32,664 nt of DNA from Fragilaria crotonensis (Eukaryota; Bacillariophyta; Fragilariophyceae; Fragilariales; Fragilariaceae). How positions within the stretch are numbered: position 1 is the first letter of the stretch; each line of letters begins with the position of its first letter. Positions 9,342 through 18,899 of the stretch are shown one piece after another. The stretch spans positions 1 through 32,664 of the forward strand of contig JAKSYS010000694.1 of assembly GCA_022925895.1 (NCBI GenBank), read 5' to 3'. The position numbers and the translations under genes are program-made. The notes beneath the pieces were generated by a model. That model made no database searches and was not told the DNA's origin. It worked only from the letters and a program-made list of their open reading frames with translations.

Positions 9342-10644
9342 TTATACAAGACCTCTGACTGAGTCACTTCCGCCGGGAACGCCGTCCTCCTCTTCAAGTG
9401 AGGACACCCCTTCAAACACAACAGTGGCACCAGCTTGTTCTTGGTCGTCTCCGGTCAGAAGGACTCTGCCCTGTCGCCATGGCAACACACTACTCAACAG
9501 GGAGCCATAGGATGACAGCCATTCGTTGCTTAACAGCGAGGGATCTTCTTCTGTCGGCAGCACTTCAGCTTTACAAAGTGGACAGCTTGTTTGGCGCTCC
9601 GTCAGCCACGGAACGATACACTCTGTGTGGAACACATGTTGACAAGGAAGCTGACGGAGTTTGTCTCCCTCTGCGTATTCTTCAATGCACACTGCACACG
9701 AGGTTTGATGAGCAGGTTCGTCTCTCAAACTGTAGTCCACCGACGGGAGTTTCAGGACTTGTTCTACAGACATTAATCGTTCCGAAACAAACGCAGATCT
9801 CTCGCTGGCCGTCATGATTCCAGCTTGGACGCACACCAAAAGACATCCGATGCAAGCAAGAAAGGCAAAAAATCCGCTCATTGCTGCCATTATCCATTCT
9901 TCTGTGTCGTCATAGCCTGGCCCATACGCGTCATTTGGTAATCGACTGTCCATGGTGACAAGCAAACCCCCTTCCGATCTCGAGTCGTCAGATTGCTCAC
10001 GCAGCATCTGGCGCAGTTCTAATACAAGAGCGCAATAGTGTGAGGAAAATAACTCACAGGCCGAATGGATATAAGTAGTATCGATCAAACTTACGTAATC
10101 CTGTCGAATGGGATACGAATACCAAGTGGTCAGATGTTTCTGTTTTATCCGACGCACTCATGGGAACCAATTGAGTCCGGGATCGGTCATCGTAAACAAT
10201 AACAAAATCAACATTTGGCAATTTCATTGCCTCTCTAGCTTTTTCTTCAAAACTACACGCTCCTCGGCTGACCAAAAGAGCGACGGGTAAACCATCCTGG
10301 ATGGGTCGAGTTTCCGACGAGACGTCGTTGTGTTCCTTCACCCGTTGTGAGTCACGGCGGTCTCCATTGCTCAGACTCAAAGTCACTTCATCATTCTCAC
10401 AAAGGAATGGCCGATTCACCAGCTCTTGAAGATGAGCCTGATACTGAATATTGCTAATCCAAGGTGATCCAAAAATTGCTGGCATGCTGTCGAATAAAAG
10501 GCCGTTGACAGCAAGTGCTGCGTTTGCAGGACTCGAGGTCATTAGAAGGAGATTAAACAATGCCGAATAGATTCTCCGCCTCCCAACAGTCGCAAATGTC
10601 GAATAGTATCTGTGCCGATTCATCTCTGTCGATAATGTGCACAT
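9342..10644 (-). CDS. PA-TM-RING-H2 type E3 ubiquitin ligase
   Basis: Two exons, complement(9342..10018, 10095..10644), with a 76-bp intron at 10019-10094 (GTAAGT donor, TATTAG acceptor). The product is 408 residues. ATG at 10642-10644. A second ATG eight codons in (MNRHRYY) may be the true start, because it gives a compact signal peptide with a hydrophobic core (IYSALFNLLLM) and cleavage near PANA. The lumenal part resembles a protease-associated domain (about 120-185: PVALLVSRGACSFEEKA, then VDFVIVYDD). One membrane segment spans about 226-248. The cytosolic RING-H2 has C291, C294, C309, H311, H314, C317, C329, C332. Proteins of this layout (RNF13/RNF167/GRAIL and plant RMR) sit in the endomembrane system and ubiquitinate cytosolic or membrane substrates. 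The plant ones also act as vacuolar sorting receptors. The gene is convergent with the REI1 fragment, as the truncated copy is with intact REI1. Confidence 0.9.
10019..10094 (-). other. Intron of the RING-H2 gene
   Basis: The donor reads C|GTAAGT (first intron base at 10094) and the acceptor TATTAG|AA (last intron base at 10019). Splicing joins STGL to QLRQMLREQ in frame. Without it the PA domain reads into a stop shortly after. The truncated copy keeps the donor and has a shifted but usable acceptor. Confidence 0.85.
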
Positions 10645-11600
10645 GCAAGTGACTTATGCAGGAGTGTTGGGTTGCTGGTTTGTTTCGCAATGAGATTATT
10701 CAGCAGTTCGGTGTTCGGGTGTTCTGTGATCGGACTCTGTTCCCTACGGGTAGTCCCATGTCCCATGTAGTACAAGTACTGTAATCTGTACTACAAAGTA
10801 GAGTATGCATACAAAGTACAAGGTACTGGTATGATAGACTTGTCCTTCGATAGCGACCTGATGGAGTCTGCCGATTGCTGATGCCTCCCCTGTGAATATA
10901 GTCTGTGTACTGTACATGGACTTGTACTAGCAAATACTGGAGTACTCCATACTTGTACTCGAGTACTAGGAGTGTACCCTGTCCTTAAGTCGTACCACGT
11001 ACTGGTAGTTGGGTTCCTGCATGTTCCTATGACATATACTGCAGACTGCAGACTGCATACGGATACGTCATGTTGTCATGTGCATGTATGCATATGCATT
11101 ATGCATACCAGGGATTGGAAAAATAATACTGTCCCACGTTGAATCTGGTATTACAGTCCTCCGGTAGGTAGAATGGTATTGTGCTGTTGCACTGGGAGGT
11201 ATTTTGGTATTGAAAATCCTTCAGTCCGGTATAAGTATAACTTCTCTTCATTTTTGGAAGCGCAGTACTGTTCCATTGGTTTCGTCGGTACACTACAGTA
11301 ACAGTAAAATGCAGTACTACAGTACAGAAATGAACCGTATACACACTGATGCAGGACAGAACATTTATAGAAATTCAGGCTGGTATTCCCGAACACCGGA
11401 ATTCAAAATACTACCGACTAAACTCAGTAGAAAATAACCCCTGGTTACTGGTTGGTATATTGCAACTCGCAGGTAACCAGTTATTGGGCATTTTAAATAT
11501 CACAGTAGTGGTACAGTATAATACCCGGTATTTGGTTACCGGTACCGGTGGTTAGTGCATACCGGTAGTCAGTCGACAGTCACGGTACTGTGAACTGTGA

Positions 11601-11656
11601 GTCCCCAGTCCCCAGTCCCCAGTCCCCAGTCCCCAGTCCCCAGTCCCCAGTCCCCA
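11601..11656. repeat. Eight tandem copies of the heptamer GTCCCCA
   Basis: Eight uninterrupted copies, followed by one degraded copy (GTCTCA). On the minus strand it reads as TGGGGAC repeats. The open frame across it is a by-product of a 7-bp unit without stops. Confidence 0.95.
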
Positions 11657-12165
11657 GTCTCAGTCCTCCCTTCTTCGAGCGATTCGGGGCAATTACACAA
11701 AAAAAGGTCGGACCGATGCTAAAAGATTCATCGCCCATTTTCGGGCTGTATTTTTTTACATAGATAAATGACATATGTCATACTCCGAGCACCATACTGC
11801 CCGTATTATGATGCTGCTATGTAGAGTAGCAGAGTACTCGATGCACCCGGTACTGCCGTTTGAGTACTCGGAGTACCAGTCTACCAGTGCGCCCTCGTGA
11901 CATATGCAAGGAGCCACGTCCATTGATTAGATAGAAATACCTGTAGAATTCAACGGCAAAATGGATCATGGAGCGTGGCGTCATACGAGGAGGGTGCGAG
12001 TCTGGTATGTCATACCAGGTACCAGGTATAATACTGTCTGGGGAGATGAAGGCAGGGCATAACTACGAAAGTCACGATCGAGAGCGAACTCGACAGCGAA
12101 GTATTTATTGTCTACTTACCTTTTTTTCATAGGAATCTAGTACTAGTACAGTAGTATACACACTC

Positions 12166-12216
12166 TGAACCTGAAACCTGAAACTGAAACCTGAAACCTG
12201 AAGCCTGAAACCTGTA
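12166..12216. repeat. Degenerate heptamer repeat (AACCTGA) upstream of the DUF6824-like gene
   Basis: About six to seven copies of AACCTGA with single-base variants, ending roughly 20 bp before the ATG at 12237, so probably in the 5' UTR. Confidence 0.8.
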
Positions 12217-12236
12217 ACCAGAGAAGGTGAACAACA

Positions 12237-13301
12237 ATGTGCTCTCTCATGAGCTCCCCAATGAATATACAGGCAGAGCCTGAGGTAGTCTTACCCACGA
12301 GCAACGACGTCATCATGGGACAACTTTGGTTGCAACAGAGCAAGTGCTTCAATTTTCAATACGTTATTGTTCGAAACGCCGGAGCGTTCCTGGCATCGCA
12401 GGTAGCAAATAATTCAGGGGAGGTTGTTGCCACTGTTGCAGTGCAGCTTGGGCTTCTTGGAGTTCGATTTATTTTATTTGACTTTTCTCTTCAACGATAC
12501 ATTCGTATCAGGGATGATGTCCTTATTGCTGCAGAGATAAGCGCGGCATTTGTGCAATACTTTTCTTTCCCGAGCACCTTTTGTCCCCCGTCGGCTGGAT
12601 TCGCTGGTGCCTATGAGAATATGATTGGACAATCGCTTGCAGCAACGAGTCTTCGCACTACTGATAGTCTGGGGGCTGCTGCGACACTTGAACACGGTGT
12701 AGTGGATTTGACAGAGGAGGACGAGGAAGAAGTGAAACCTCCGCCATTCCCCACCGACCGGAACAACGTGATTCAGTACAAGTACCCATCTAATGAATTA
12801 CAGGTGAAAAAATTGTCTGAGCAAGGAAGTCATCGTTTGCCTTCCGCTTCAAATCCGAGAGATGATGAACATGGTTGTACTTCCAGGTTAAGCGAAGACA
12901 TTGATACAGCTAGTAGTCAGCAGGCAAAGCATACAGTGGATATGCGACAATCGACTGGAGAGCAAACGGGCCAGAGATTAGACCCTGCTTTGTCACCGAA
13001 CGCTCACGCGCAAGATCCGGAAAATGAAGCTGAATCGCAAGGACGACCTGATTCACTCGAACTCAGTGGCGAAGGTTCATCTCCTTTTCCAGCATCGCAC
13101 GCAATCACGTACTCTTCATCCTTCTATCCGATGGATATGTCAGATCTTCCCCATAAGGCAGCCGGCGACATGACTGGATGGCAATTCTTTCCCATGCAAT
13201 TGACGCAAGACTTGAAGGATGTACCACTTCTGAATGAATGGAAGGTAGTGGTGGTCCCGATGGGTACAACGCCAGGAGAGCCGTTCACCATGTCTCCGTA
13301 A
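12237..13301 (+). CDS. Putative DUF6824-like protein with a SUMO-interaction-like motif
   Basis: A 354-residue single-exon ORF with true ATG. Residues about 22-112 follow the order of the DUF6824 domain: an N-terminal NDVIMGQ (usual form DVLxGRG), a middle helix with a hydrophobic stretch, then GVRFILFDFSLQRYIRIRDD (usual form GRFL followed by W/Y and VxDxxA) and a closing helix (AAEISAAF). The glycine/arginine signature and the HxGN motif are not clearly kept, so this would be a diverged member. After it, VVDLTEEDEEE (about residues 157-167) has the hydrophobic-then-acidic form of a SUMO-interacting motif. The remaining 190 residues are low in predicted structure. DUF6824 proteins are common in diatoms and often assumed to be nuclear regulators. 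That role is inference here. The ORF itself is convincing, the domain call moderate. Confidence 0.65.
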   Translation: MCSLMSSPMNIQAEPEVVLPTSNDVIMGQLWLQQSKCFNFQYVIVRNAGAFLASQVANNSGEVVATVAVQLGLLGVRFILFDFSLQRYIRIRDDVLIAAEISAAFVQYFSFPSTFCPPSAGFAGAYENMIGQSLAATSLRTTDSLGAAATLEHGVVDLTEEDEEEVKPPPFPTDRNNVIQYKYPSNELQVKKLSEQGSHRLPSASNPRDDEHGCTSRLSEDIDTASSQQAKHTVDMRQSTGEQTGQRLDPALSPNAHAQDPENEAESQGRPDSLELSGEGSSPFPASHAITYSSSFYPMDMSDLPHKAAGDMTGWQFFPMQLTQDLKDVPLLNEWKVVVVPMGTTPGEPFTMSP

Positions 13302-14534
13302 TGCCCCCGTTGCATGCAGTTGATTCTCAAGAGCTCATCACATTCTCCGCCCTTGCTTTATACTTGGACTACTCCCAGTACTCTACAGTTTTTGACGTCC
13401 GTAAGGGAAGATGAAAGGGGAAATTTTTCATAGCCCTAAATTGGTATTCTGTGGTTTGAATTGTGCTTAATGAATTTATGAATACGTTATTTGACAACGT
13501 CTTATGGTCCATTCTCTTACTTGGTTCAGCATTCACAGCATATATAATATGATACAAAGCTTGCTATCCGCCAGTCTAAGGGTTTGTGTGAATTGTGTAC
13601 TGGAATACTATGCAGTAGCTAAACAGCAAAAAAAATCCGAACTTGGCCCAAGTTTCCAACGGAATCTCACTTCAAAAACAGAAACTGATGCCTAATTTGT
13701 AACCTAACTTGGATTTCCAAGTTAGTAAGACTCAACTTCGATGGACTTGGACATCCAAGTTGACCACATTTATTAGCCAAATTTGGTAACCCAAGTTTCC
13801 CATGTGCTCCATTTGTGTGTGTGTGTCTTTATACTTCCATCAAGGGCATTCATGGACTTTGTGTGCCATCGCAATGATGAGCAGAGACCCGATAACAGCA
13901 GAGGTGCTCAGCATCAGCCACCTGATGATGGGGGCATTCATGCTGATGGTATTGTTGGTGGTGTTGAGTGAACAGGAGGAATTCAATGCAGTCAGAATTT
14001 GTAATGACACATACCAGCAGTAATACAAAAAGTAGTACATGTCAATCATTCTGGTAATGATTAGACAACATTGTACTAGTATGTGTTGTCAGTTTGTCTC
14101 AAGCAGAACAATGAATCTCTTTTTCCCGCTTGAACAGGAACTGTGGTCGACCCTTTTGAAGTATGCACTCCTCCCACCCAAGAACTCTGATCTTCTTGAA
14201 AAAGAAGTCCGGCGGTGAGCAACTGGCTGCTTCGGAAACAGGTCGGCACCATGGCCAAGTAACTGGACACATAGTCAAGTGCTTGAGTGGCTTGAAGAAC
14301 ATCTTTGTCCCAGCTGCACATTCCTGTCAGTGGCAGCAGTCATGATGTAGGTAAAAAAATAATAGCATACCTATAGTCATGTACGCATGACAAAAACCTC
14401 TGTCTGGACTGCTACTTCTTCTTCAAAAGAAAACTTGGGAGTTTCCTACTTGGATACAAAGTTTCAAATTTGCTGGTGTATGCATGCCACTTCTAGTAGC
14501 TAGTCCCTGATGAAATCTAGCCTTCTACTTCTTT
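13302..14534. other. Region between the DUF6824-like gene and the inverted transposase copy; no supported gene
   Basis: Only short ORFs are present. Positions 13640-13800 carry a cluster of AACTTGG/CCAAGTT palindromes (listed separately). Positions 14100-14330 have overlapping open frames on both strands that might be a transposon remnant, but I recognise no domain. Probably part of the transposon nest. Confidence 0.4.
13648..13800. repeat. Cluster of CCAAGTT/AACTTGG inverted repeats
   Basis: The clearest is CTAACTTGGA (13704-13713) paired with TCCAAGTTAG (13716-13725) across a 2-nt centre. Further copies occur at about 13648-13655, 13732-13760 and 13789-13796, and in reverse near 14437. They may be terminal or subterminal motifs of a decayed transposon, though no complete element could be drawn. 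Confidence 0.6.
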
Positions 14535-15100
14535 TGCAGTGACTGTCATTGCAAAGGTTGCACGCTTGGTATCGCCTGTAGACTTCTGTACGTAGACAGT
14601 GCAATGCCCAACAATGTCGAGTGTTTTCCTTGCATAGTTGTATGTAAAAGGAACAGGAGTCTGGTCCATATAAAGAATGTAATCCTGGTGTCGTGTTGGT
14701 TCCGAAACCTTTGGACGCATGACATTCACAATAAAATCCATTGCATCTGCAGCAACTTCCTGGGGCGAGCGCTGCGAGTCGCTAGTCCCAAGGCAAAAGA
14801 CAAGACCCTGTGCGCTAACAAACCTGCGGGCTGAGTGGTATTGGGCCATTCTGGTTTTATTCTTGAAATCTCTGGAAATCTGAGCTGCCTTCACCGCCAT
14901 CATTGGTATTGTAACTCCCATTCCTTTTTCTCTTAATTTGAAGATAAAGGCCAACAAATCTTCTGTATGTTCGGCCAAGCAATGCATGCGACCTGAATGC
15001 GTACTCTTTGCTCTAATATTGCGTTTCTTCTGCTCCATCATTGTGTCAGCCTGTTTAGAAGATGCATTGTAGGATGTATGTTGACAGATCTGCACGCTTT
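14535..15100 (-). mobile_element. Inverted partial copy of the pogo-like transposase (left arm)
   Basis: This 566-bp segment is the reverse complement of 15801-16366. I found one base difference by eye (GACTCG against GAATCG, giving D/E in TS-D/E-SQ). It holds the part of the transposase from just after the helix-turn-helix region through the first catalytic Asp (YMDQTPV) to FAMTVTA. It has neither the N-terminus nor the second and third acidic residues. Beyond both ends the sequence diverges abruptly. The open frame at 14517-15095 is this fragment, not an independent gene. Confidence 0.92.
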
Positions 15101-15632
15101 AGGACCCCTTAAGGCCTAAGATAATAACAGAGACAAACGGTTACCGTCGACCCCAGAAGGATCTCCAGAAAGGTCCGGTAATCTCCGGCAATGCATTAAC
15201 TGCGTGCAAAAGCTACGAGAAGAAATCTGAGATGAGAGAATAACCGCACTTTACGGAATTCACCAATCGTCATACATGTACATCATGGTATCATGGATCA
15301 TGCATCATGGAAATCATGAAGAAGAGGTACTTGTAGTCGGTGATACTCGGGGCGTAGCCGGCCTTACTATTCACACTCCTACTACCGGTAGTAGCTACCA
15401 CCAGTCGGTCTACCGTAGTACTACCGTAAATTGCGTAGTTTAAGCTTCGGGGAATGTCCAGTTTGGGTCATCCAAAAAGCTTATTCACCGCAAAATGACT
15501 TTTTTCCGATGTACGAAAACAGGATTCCTTTTCCCATGACGTACGTGGCTTGTAGTACATAACGATGATGGCGCGGAATCACTTGATTCTTGTTGCTTCT
15601 CCATATTGATTAGTATCTTGCTCCTTGTTACA
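15101..15632. other. Spacer between the inverted transposase arms; no gene
   Basis: It contains a perfect 16-bp palindrome (CTACTACCGGTAGTAG, 15379-15394) and a run of ATCATG words at about 15281-15325. No terminal inverted repeat of the transposon could be identified. Confidence 0.5.
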
Positions 15633-17148
15633 ATGAGTTCCTCTCCAGATGACAGCAGCAGCGGCAATGATGATGGAGTTCCATCATTATATGTTCCGCC
15701 CTCATCAGTGAAGACAAGAAGGAGGTTCTCAATCCAACAGAAGATGGGAATCATTCGCACAGTGGCACGTCTCGTGGAGCAGGAAGGCATGACGCGTTGC
15801 AAAGCGTGCAGATCTGTCAACATACATCCTACAATGCATCTTCTAAACAGGCTGACACAATGATGGAGCAGAAGAAACGCAATATTAGAGCAAAGAGTAC
15901 GCATTCAGGTCGCATGCATTGCTTGGCCGAACATACAGAAGATTTGTTGGCCTTTATCTTCAAATTAAGAGAAAAAGGAATGGGAGTTACAATACCAATG
16001 ATGGCGGTGAAGGCAGCTCAGATTTCCAGAGATTTCAAGAATAAAACCAGAATGGCCCAATACCACTCAGCCCGCAGGTTTGTTAGCGCACAGGGTCTTG
16101 TCTTTTGCCTTGGGACTAGCGAATCGCAGCGCTCGCCCCAGGAAGTTGCTGCAGATGCAATGGATTTTATTGTGAATGTCATGCGTCCAAAGGTTTCGGA
16201 ACCAACACGACACCAGGATTACATTCTTTATATGGACCAGACTCCTGTTCCTTTTACATACAACTATGCAAGGAAAACACTCGACATTGTTGGGCATTGC
16301 ACTGTCTACGTACAGAAGTCTACAGGCGATACCAAGCGTGCAACCTTTGCAATGACAGTCACTGCATCCGGAAAGGTTTTGAAACCAGTGATTATTTTTA
16401 AGGGTGCCCGAAACGGTTGAATTGTGACGCAAGAGTTTCCAAATTATGAGGAAGAGCGACATGGTGTAGTACCTATACCAAGGCGCTGCTTGGATGGATG
16501 AAGAGGCAATGTTGGTGTGAGTTGACTGGGTGCTGCAGCCACACGTTGAAACAGCACCACCTGGAGTCATGCCTGTTTTATTTTTAGACGCGTACCGATG
16601 CCATATGATGGCATCGGTTGTGACCAGAATCCAAAATTTGGGTGTTGAGGTTCACCACATCCCGGGCGGATGCACATCGTTGTGTCAACCTGTTGACATT
16701 GGTGTGAACAAGCCCTTCAAGAACAGGCTTCACAGTGAGTGGGAAAAGTGGATGATTCTTGAAGGTCTGGAGCATGGTACAACCTCTCCACCAACAAGAG
16801 CGGACATTATTCGATGGTGTCGGTTTGCAATGAATGATCTTCCGGAACAGATCATGGTAAAAAATGTATGGAGGCATGCGGAATACTCATCGTTTCCGCC
16901 ACCCCCGGCAGCTGACAATGATCATGATAATCAATTCGACGATGACAACGACGACAAAAACGTATTCGACGCACAGTGAAGAGAACAGTGACAACAAATC
17001 CAGCAGTAGCCATACGTTGTCCTCGTCGTCAGACAGTGATGACGAAGCTATGCCTCCGCTCCCCTCGACTCATGATTTTGTTGCGGCCCTTGAAAACAAT
17101 GCCCCCAATCAAGAAATCAGCAAAAGGACAGTCAGTCGACCACATTGA
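15633..17148 (+). pseudogene. Pogo/Tigger-like (Tc1-mariner superfamily) DDE transposase, inactivated
   Basis: The N-terminal frame from ATG 15633 gives a Ser/Asp-rich leader and a helix-turn-helix-like segment (RRRFSIQQKMGIIRTVARL, then RCKACRSVNIHP). Near 15840 the reading frame changes and continues with the catalytic region: D1 in YMDQTPV, D2 in LFLDAYRCHMM, and D3 in GGCTSLCQPVDIGVNKPF, with 35 residues between D2 and D3. The last motif is typical of pogo/Tigger/jerky proteins. Breaks: frameshift near 15840, TGA at 16418-16420, frameshift near 16470, TGA near 16518, and a frame change near 16970 in the acidic tail. It is therefore dead as written. The segment 15801-16366 is duplicated in inverted orientation at 14535-15100. 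Confidence 0.85.
15801..16366 (+). repeat. Right arm of the 566-bp inverted repeat
   Basis: Exact counterpart of 14535-15100. The spacer between the arms is 700 bp. Because both arms are equally long and nearly identical, they arose recently or are kept alike by gene conversion. Confidence 0.93.
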
Positions 17149-17445
17149 GTATTTAGTTGTAGTTGTACGAACCGAAATCACTACTTATTTTACGTTTATC
17201 ATCACTGCATTCGTAGTCACTGTCATTACTGTCATCACTAAAGGTTACGGGCACTTTTCTTACTCCATCCTTCATGTAACGTCATTCCAACTCTTCCACC
17301 TGCTTTTATTTCACCGGCACCAGTGAAATTAGATGTGGTTTTTTTGCCCTCTTCTTTGCCACCACCGTTGATGCAGTATGGGGGGGAGCCACCACCTTCT
17401 GCTTTATGTTTCTACCCGTTGGACTATTCGGCGGGACAGAAGCAG

Positions 17446-17703
17446 TTAATCCTGGGGATGACGTTTTGTCGATATTGACCTCTTGTCCAGGTCAAGAACA
17501 CGAGTGCTACGCATCGAAGGCGTCAGATCTTGACTTTTCTTTTTTGCTGCAACTTTCTTGGTACTAGTAGGAGGGGTGATGCACTCTTGTGACCTAGCAG
17601 CTCGAGCATGCTCGGTTCTAGTTTGTTTTGCCGCCGGGGGACGAGTTGGCGCTGATGTTGATGTTGATGTTGATGTTGATGTTGATGTTGATGTTGATGT
17701 TGA

Positions 17704-17778
<75 letters not shown>

Positions 17779-18369
17779 CGCTGTTGCTGTCGCTGTCGCT
17801 GTCGCTGTCATTGCACAATCATCATACCTCACAAATCCTCCTTCAAGTGCAACGGTAGTAGTATGATCCTCATCATCAACATAGTCGTCGTCATCATCAT
17901 TGCATTCTCTTTCAATCTTAGACAAGAAGGCACAAGTGGTCTTGTTTGCTTTCTCCGCCCTTCTTGCTGGTAATTCTGTAATGAGTGTAGCAAGACAACA
18001 ACCCTTGTTGTGATGGAATTTCTTTCGTTTGTTCAAACTTTTGCTCGTGGGAGAGTAGACCTCTGTCACCTGTGCCAGAACACCATCAAATGATAAAGCG
18101 TGAGGCACAAAATGGCGAGTAAAAAAACCAACACAACACTGGTCAATGCCATCAGTAAGGTGAAACGCAGCAATTGCAGTTTCTTCCTGTCCAATATTGT
18201 TCCTGATCTGCATTTTCCTCAGCCTTACAACAACATCCTCTTCAATCACTGATCCACAAACATCGTGTTGGTAGCATGATCTACTGTTAGTGCCGGACTC
18301 AATTCCAACAATTTCCACAGTGATTCCAGAAGGGTGGTGGCTGCCAGCAGTGTCCATGATACATAACAT
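17446..18369 (-). CDS. Protein of unknown function with long TA/TS dipeptide repeats, inside the transposon nest
   Basis: A 307-residue ORF with true ATG and TAA. Residues 1-130 look like a folded domain: a hydrophobic start (SGITVEIVGIES), a Cys-containing stretch (CYQHDVCGSVIEEDVVVRLR), then ETAIAAFHLTDGIDQCCVGF, RHFVPHA, DGVLAQVTEVYS and a basic NKGCCLATLI. An acidic patch (NDDDDDYVDDED) follows, then about 19 Thr-Ala and 9 Thr-Ser dipeptides from a hexanucleotide repeat (17655-17813), then a basic C-terminus. I recall similar proteins beside transposases in diatom genomes but cannot name a family. The frame is open throughout although both neighbouring transposases are broken. It is convergent with the pogo-like transposase, and could be an accessory protein of one of the elements or a captured host gene. 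Confidence 0.7.
17655..17813. repeat. Hexanucleotide microsatellite (GATGTT)n-(GCTGTT)n-(GCTGTC)n
   Basis: About nine GATGTT units, then about fourteen GCTGTT units, then a short mixed GCTGTC/GCTGTT tail. On the minus strand it encodes (TS)n and (TA)n in the ORF at 17446-18369. Because the unit length is a multiple of three, expansion or contraction does not shift the frame. Confidence 0.95.
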
Positions 18370-18899
18370 ATATGCATCAAGTTTTGAGGGATGCGAGTAC
18401 GTTGTTTGGCTGAAGCTTAATCACCACAACTTCATAGTTTTGCGATGCACAAGAGATTCCCTCAGAATTCCGTCGAAAAAGCTTGAACACCGCTCTAGAG
18501 CTATGGCTGGGTGCAAAAGCGGAAAAAATGTAGTAGAAATACGTAGATCTGGTACAAAACGTCAGCAAAACCTCAACCTTGTGAATGAACCCATGGAACA
18601 TAAAAAAAATGGCGCGCTGCTTTTCGTGCTTTGGTGATCCGACAATGATGGTCCATATCTCGACGGGAACATTGCAGCTCAAAGTAGTAGGACCGGTTAT
18701 AGCTCATTAATTAGCAGTATGAGCGAGATGTTGCCTTACTACATCGGGCGGCAAGGCACAGTAGTCATTTTATTCTCGCTTCATTTCAATCTGCCATCTG
18801 CGAAACCTCCCTCCACAATAAATGGTTGCACGTTGACGTTTTGCATGAATATATGCATCAACGATACTGCTCAATGGCCTTCATTTTAGCATAGCCACA
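18370..18899. other. Gene-free stretch inside the transposon nest
   Basis: Probably the upstream region of the dipeptide-repeat ORF on one side and of the second transposase on the other. I found no terminal inverted repeats or clear element boundary. Confidence 0.4.

Larger units (their letters stand above)
9027..10285. repeat. Direct repeat copy B: REI1 fragment plus RING gene 3' part
   Basis: Partner of 4925-6615. It continues on the right into the unique 5' part of the RING gene, so the RING gene is intact here. The copy lacks 453 bp of REI1, with the six-base motif TCGCTC at both edges of the missing part in copy A (5165-5170 and 5618-5623). Confidence 0.85.
10645..12236. other. 1.6-kb gene-free region rich in GTAC palindromes and simple repeats
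   Basis: No ORF here has a recognisable domain. Words containing GTAC, CGAG and CCGGT are very frequent, for example GTACTCGAGTACT near 10957, ACCGGTACCGGT near 11539 and GAGTACTCGGAGTACC at 11862. Two simple repeats are listed separately. The region separates the divergently transcribed RING gene and the DUF6824-like gene. Confidence 0.55.

Noticed and set aside
9342..10157. RING protein starting at 10157 without an intron
   Set aside because: The start is not ATG, and the 46 residues before LRQMLREQ come from translating the intron and antisense of exon 1. The spliced model restores the PA domain.
11580..11774. ORF with GTGDWGL repeats
   Set aside because: It is the translation of the 7-bp tandem repeat and has no unique domain.
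14076..14345. Overlapping open frames on both strands, one with a SAM-domain-like WTHSQVLEWLEEH
   Set aside because: The resemblance is limited to a dozen residues, an upstream stop interrupts the frame, and the opposite strand is equally open. Too weak to call.
14517..15095. Independent 192-residue gene
   Set aside because: It is the inverted copy of the central transposase fragment, lacking both ends of the protein.
17558..17866. Other ORFs across the hexanucleotide repeat (VDVDVD/VAVAVA, LLLL or NSNS runs)
   Set aside because: A stop-free 6-bp repeat opens all six frames. Only the frame at 17446-18369 continues with non-repetitive, domain-like sequence on both sides.
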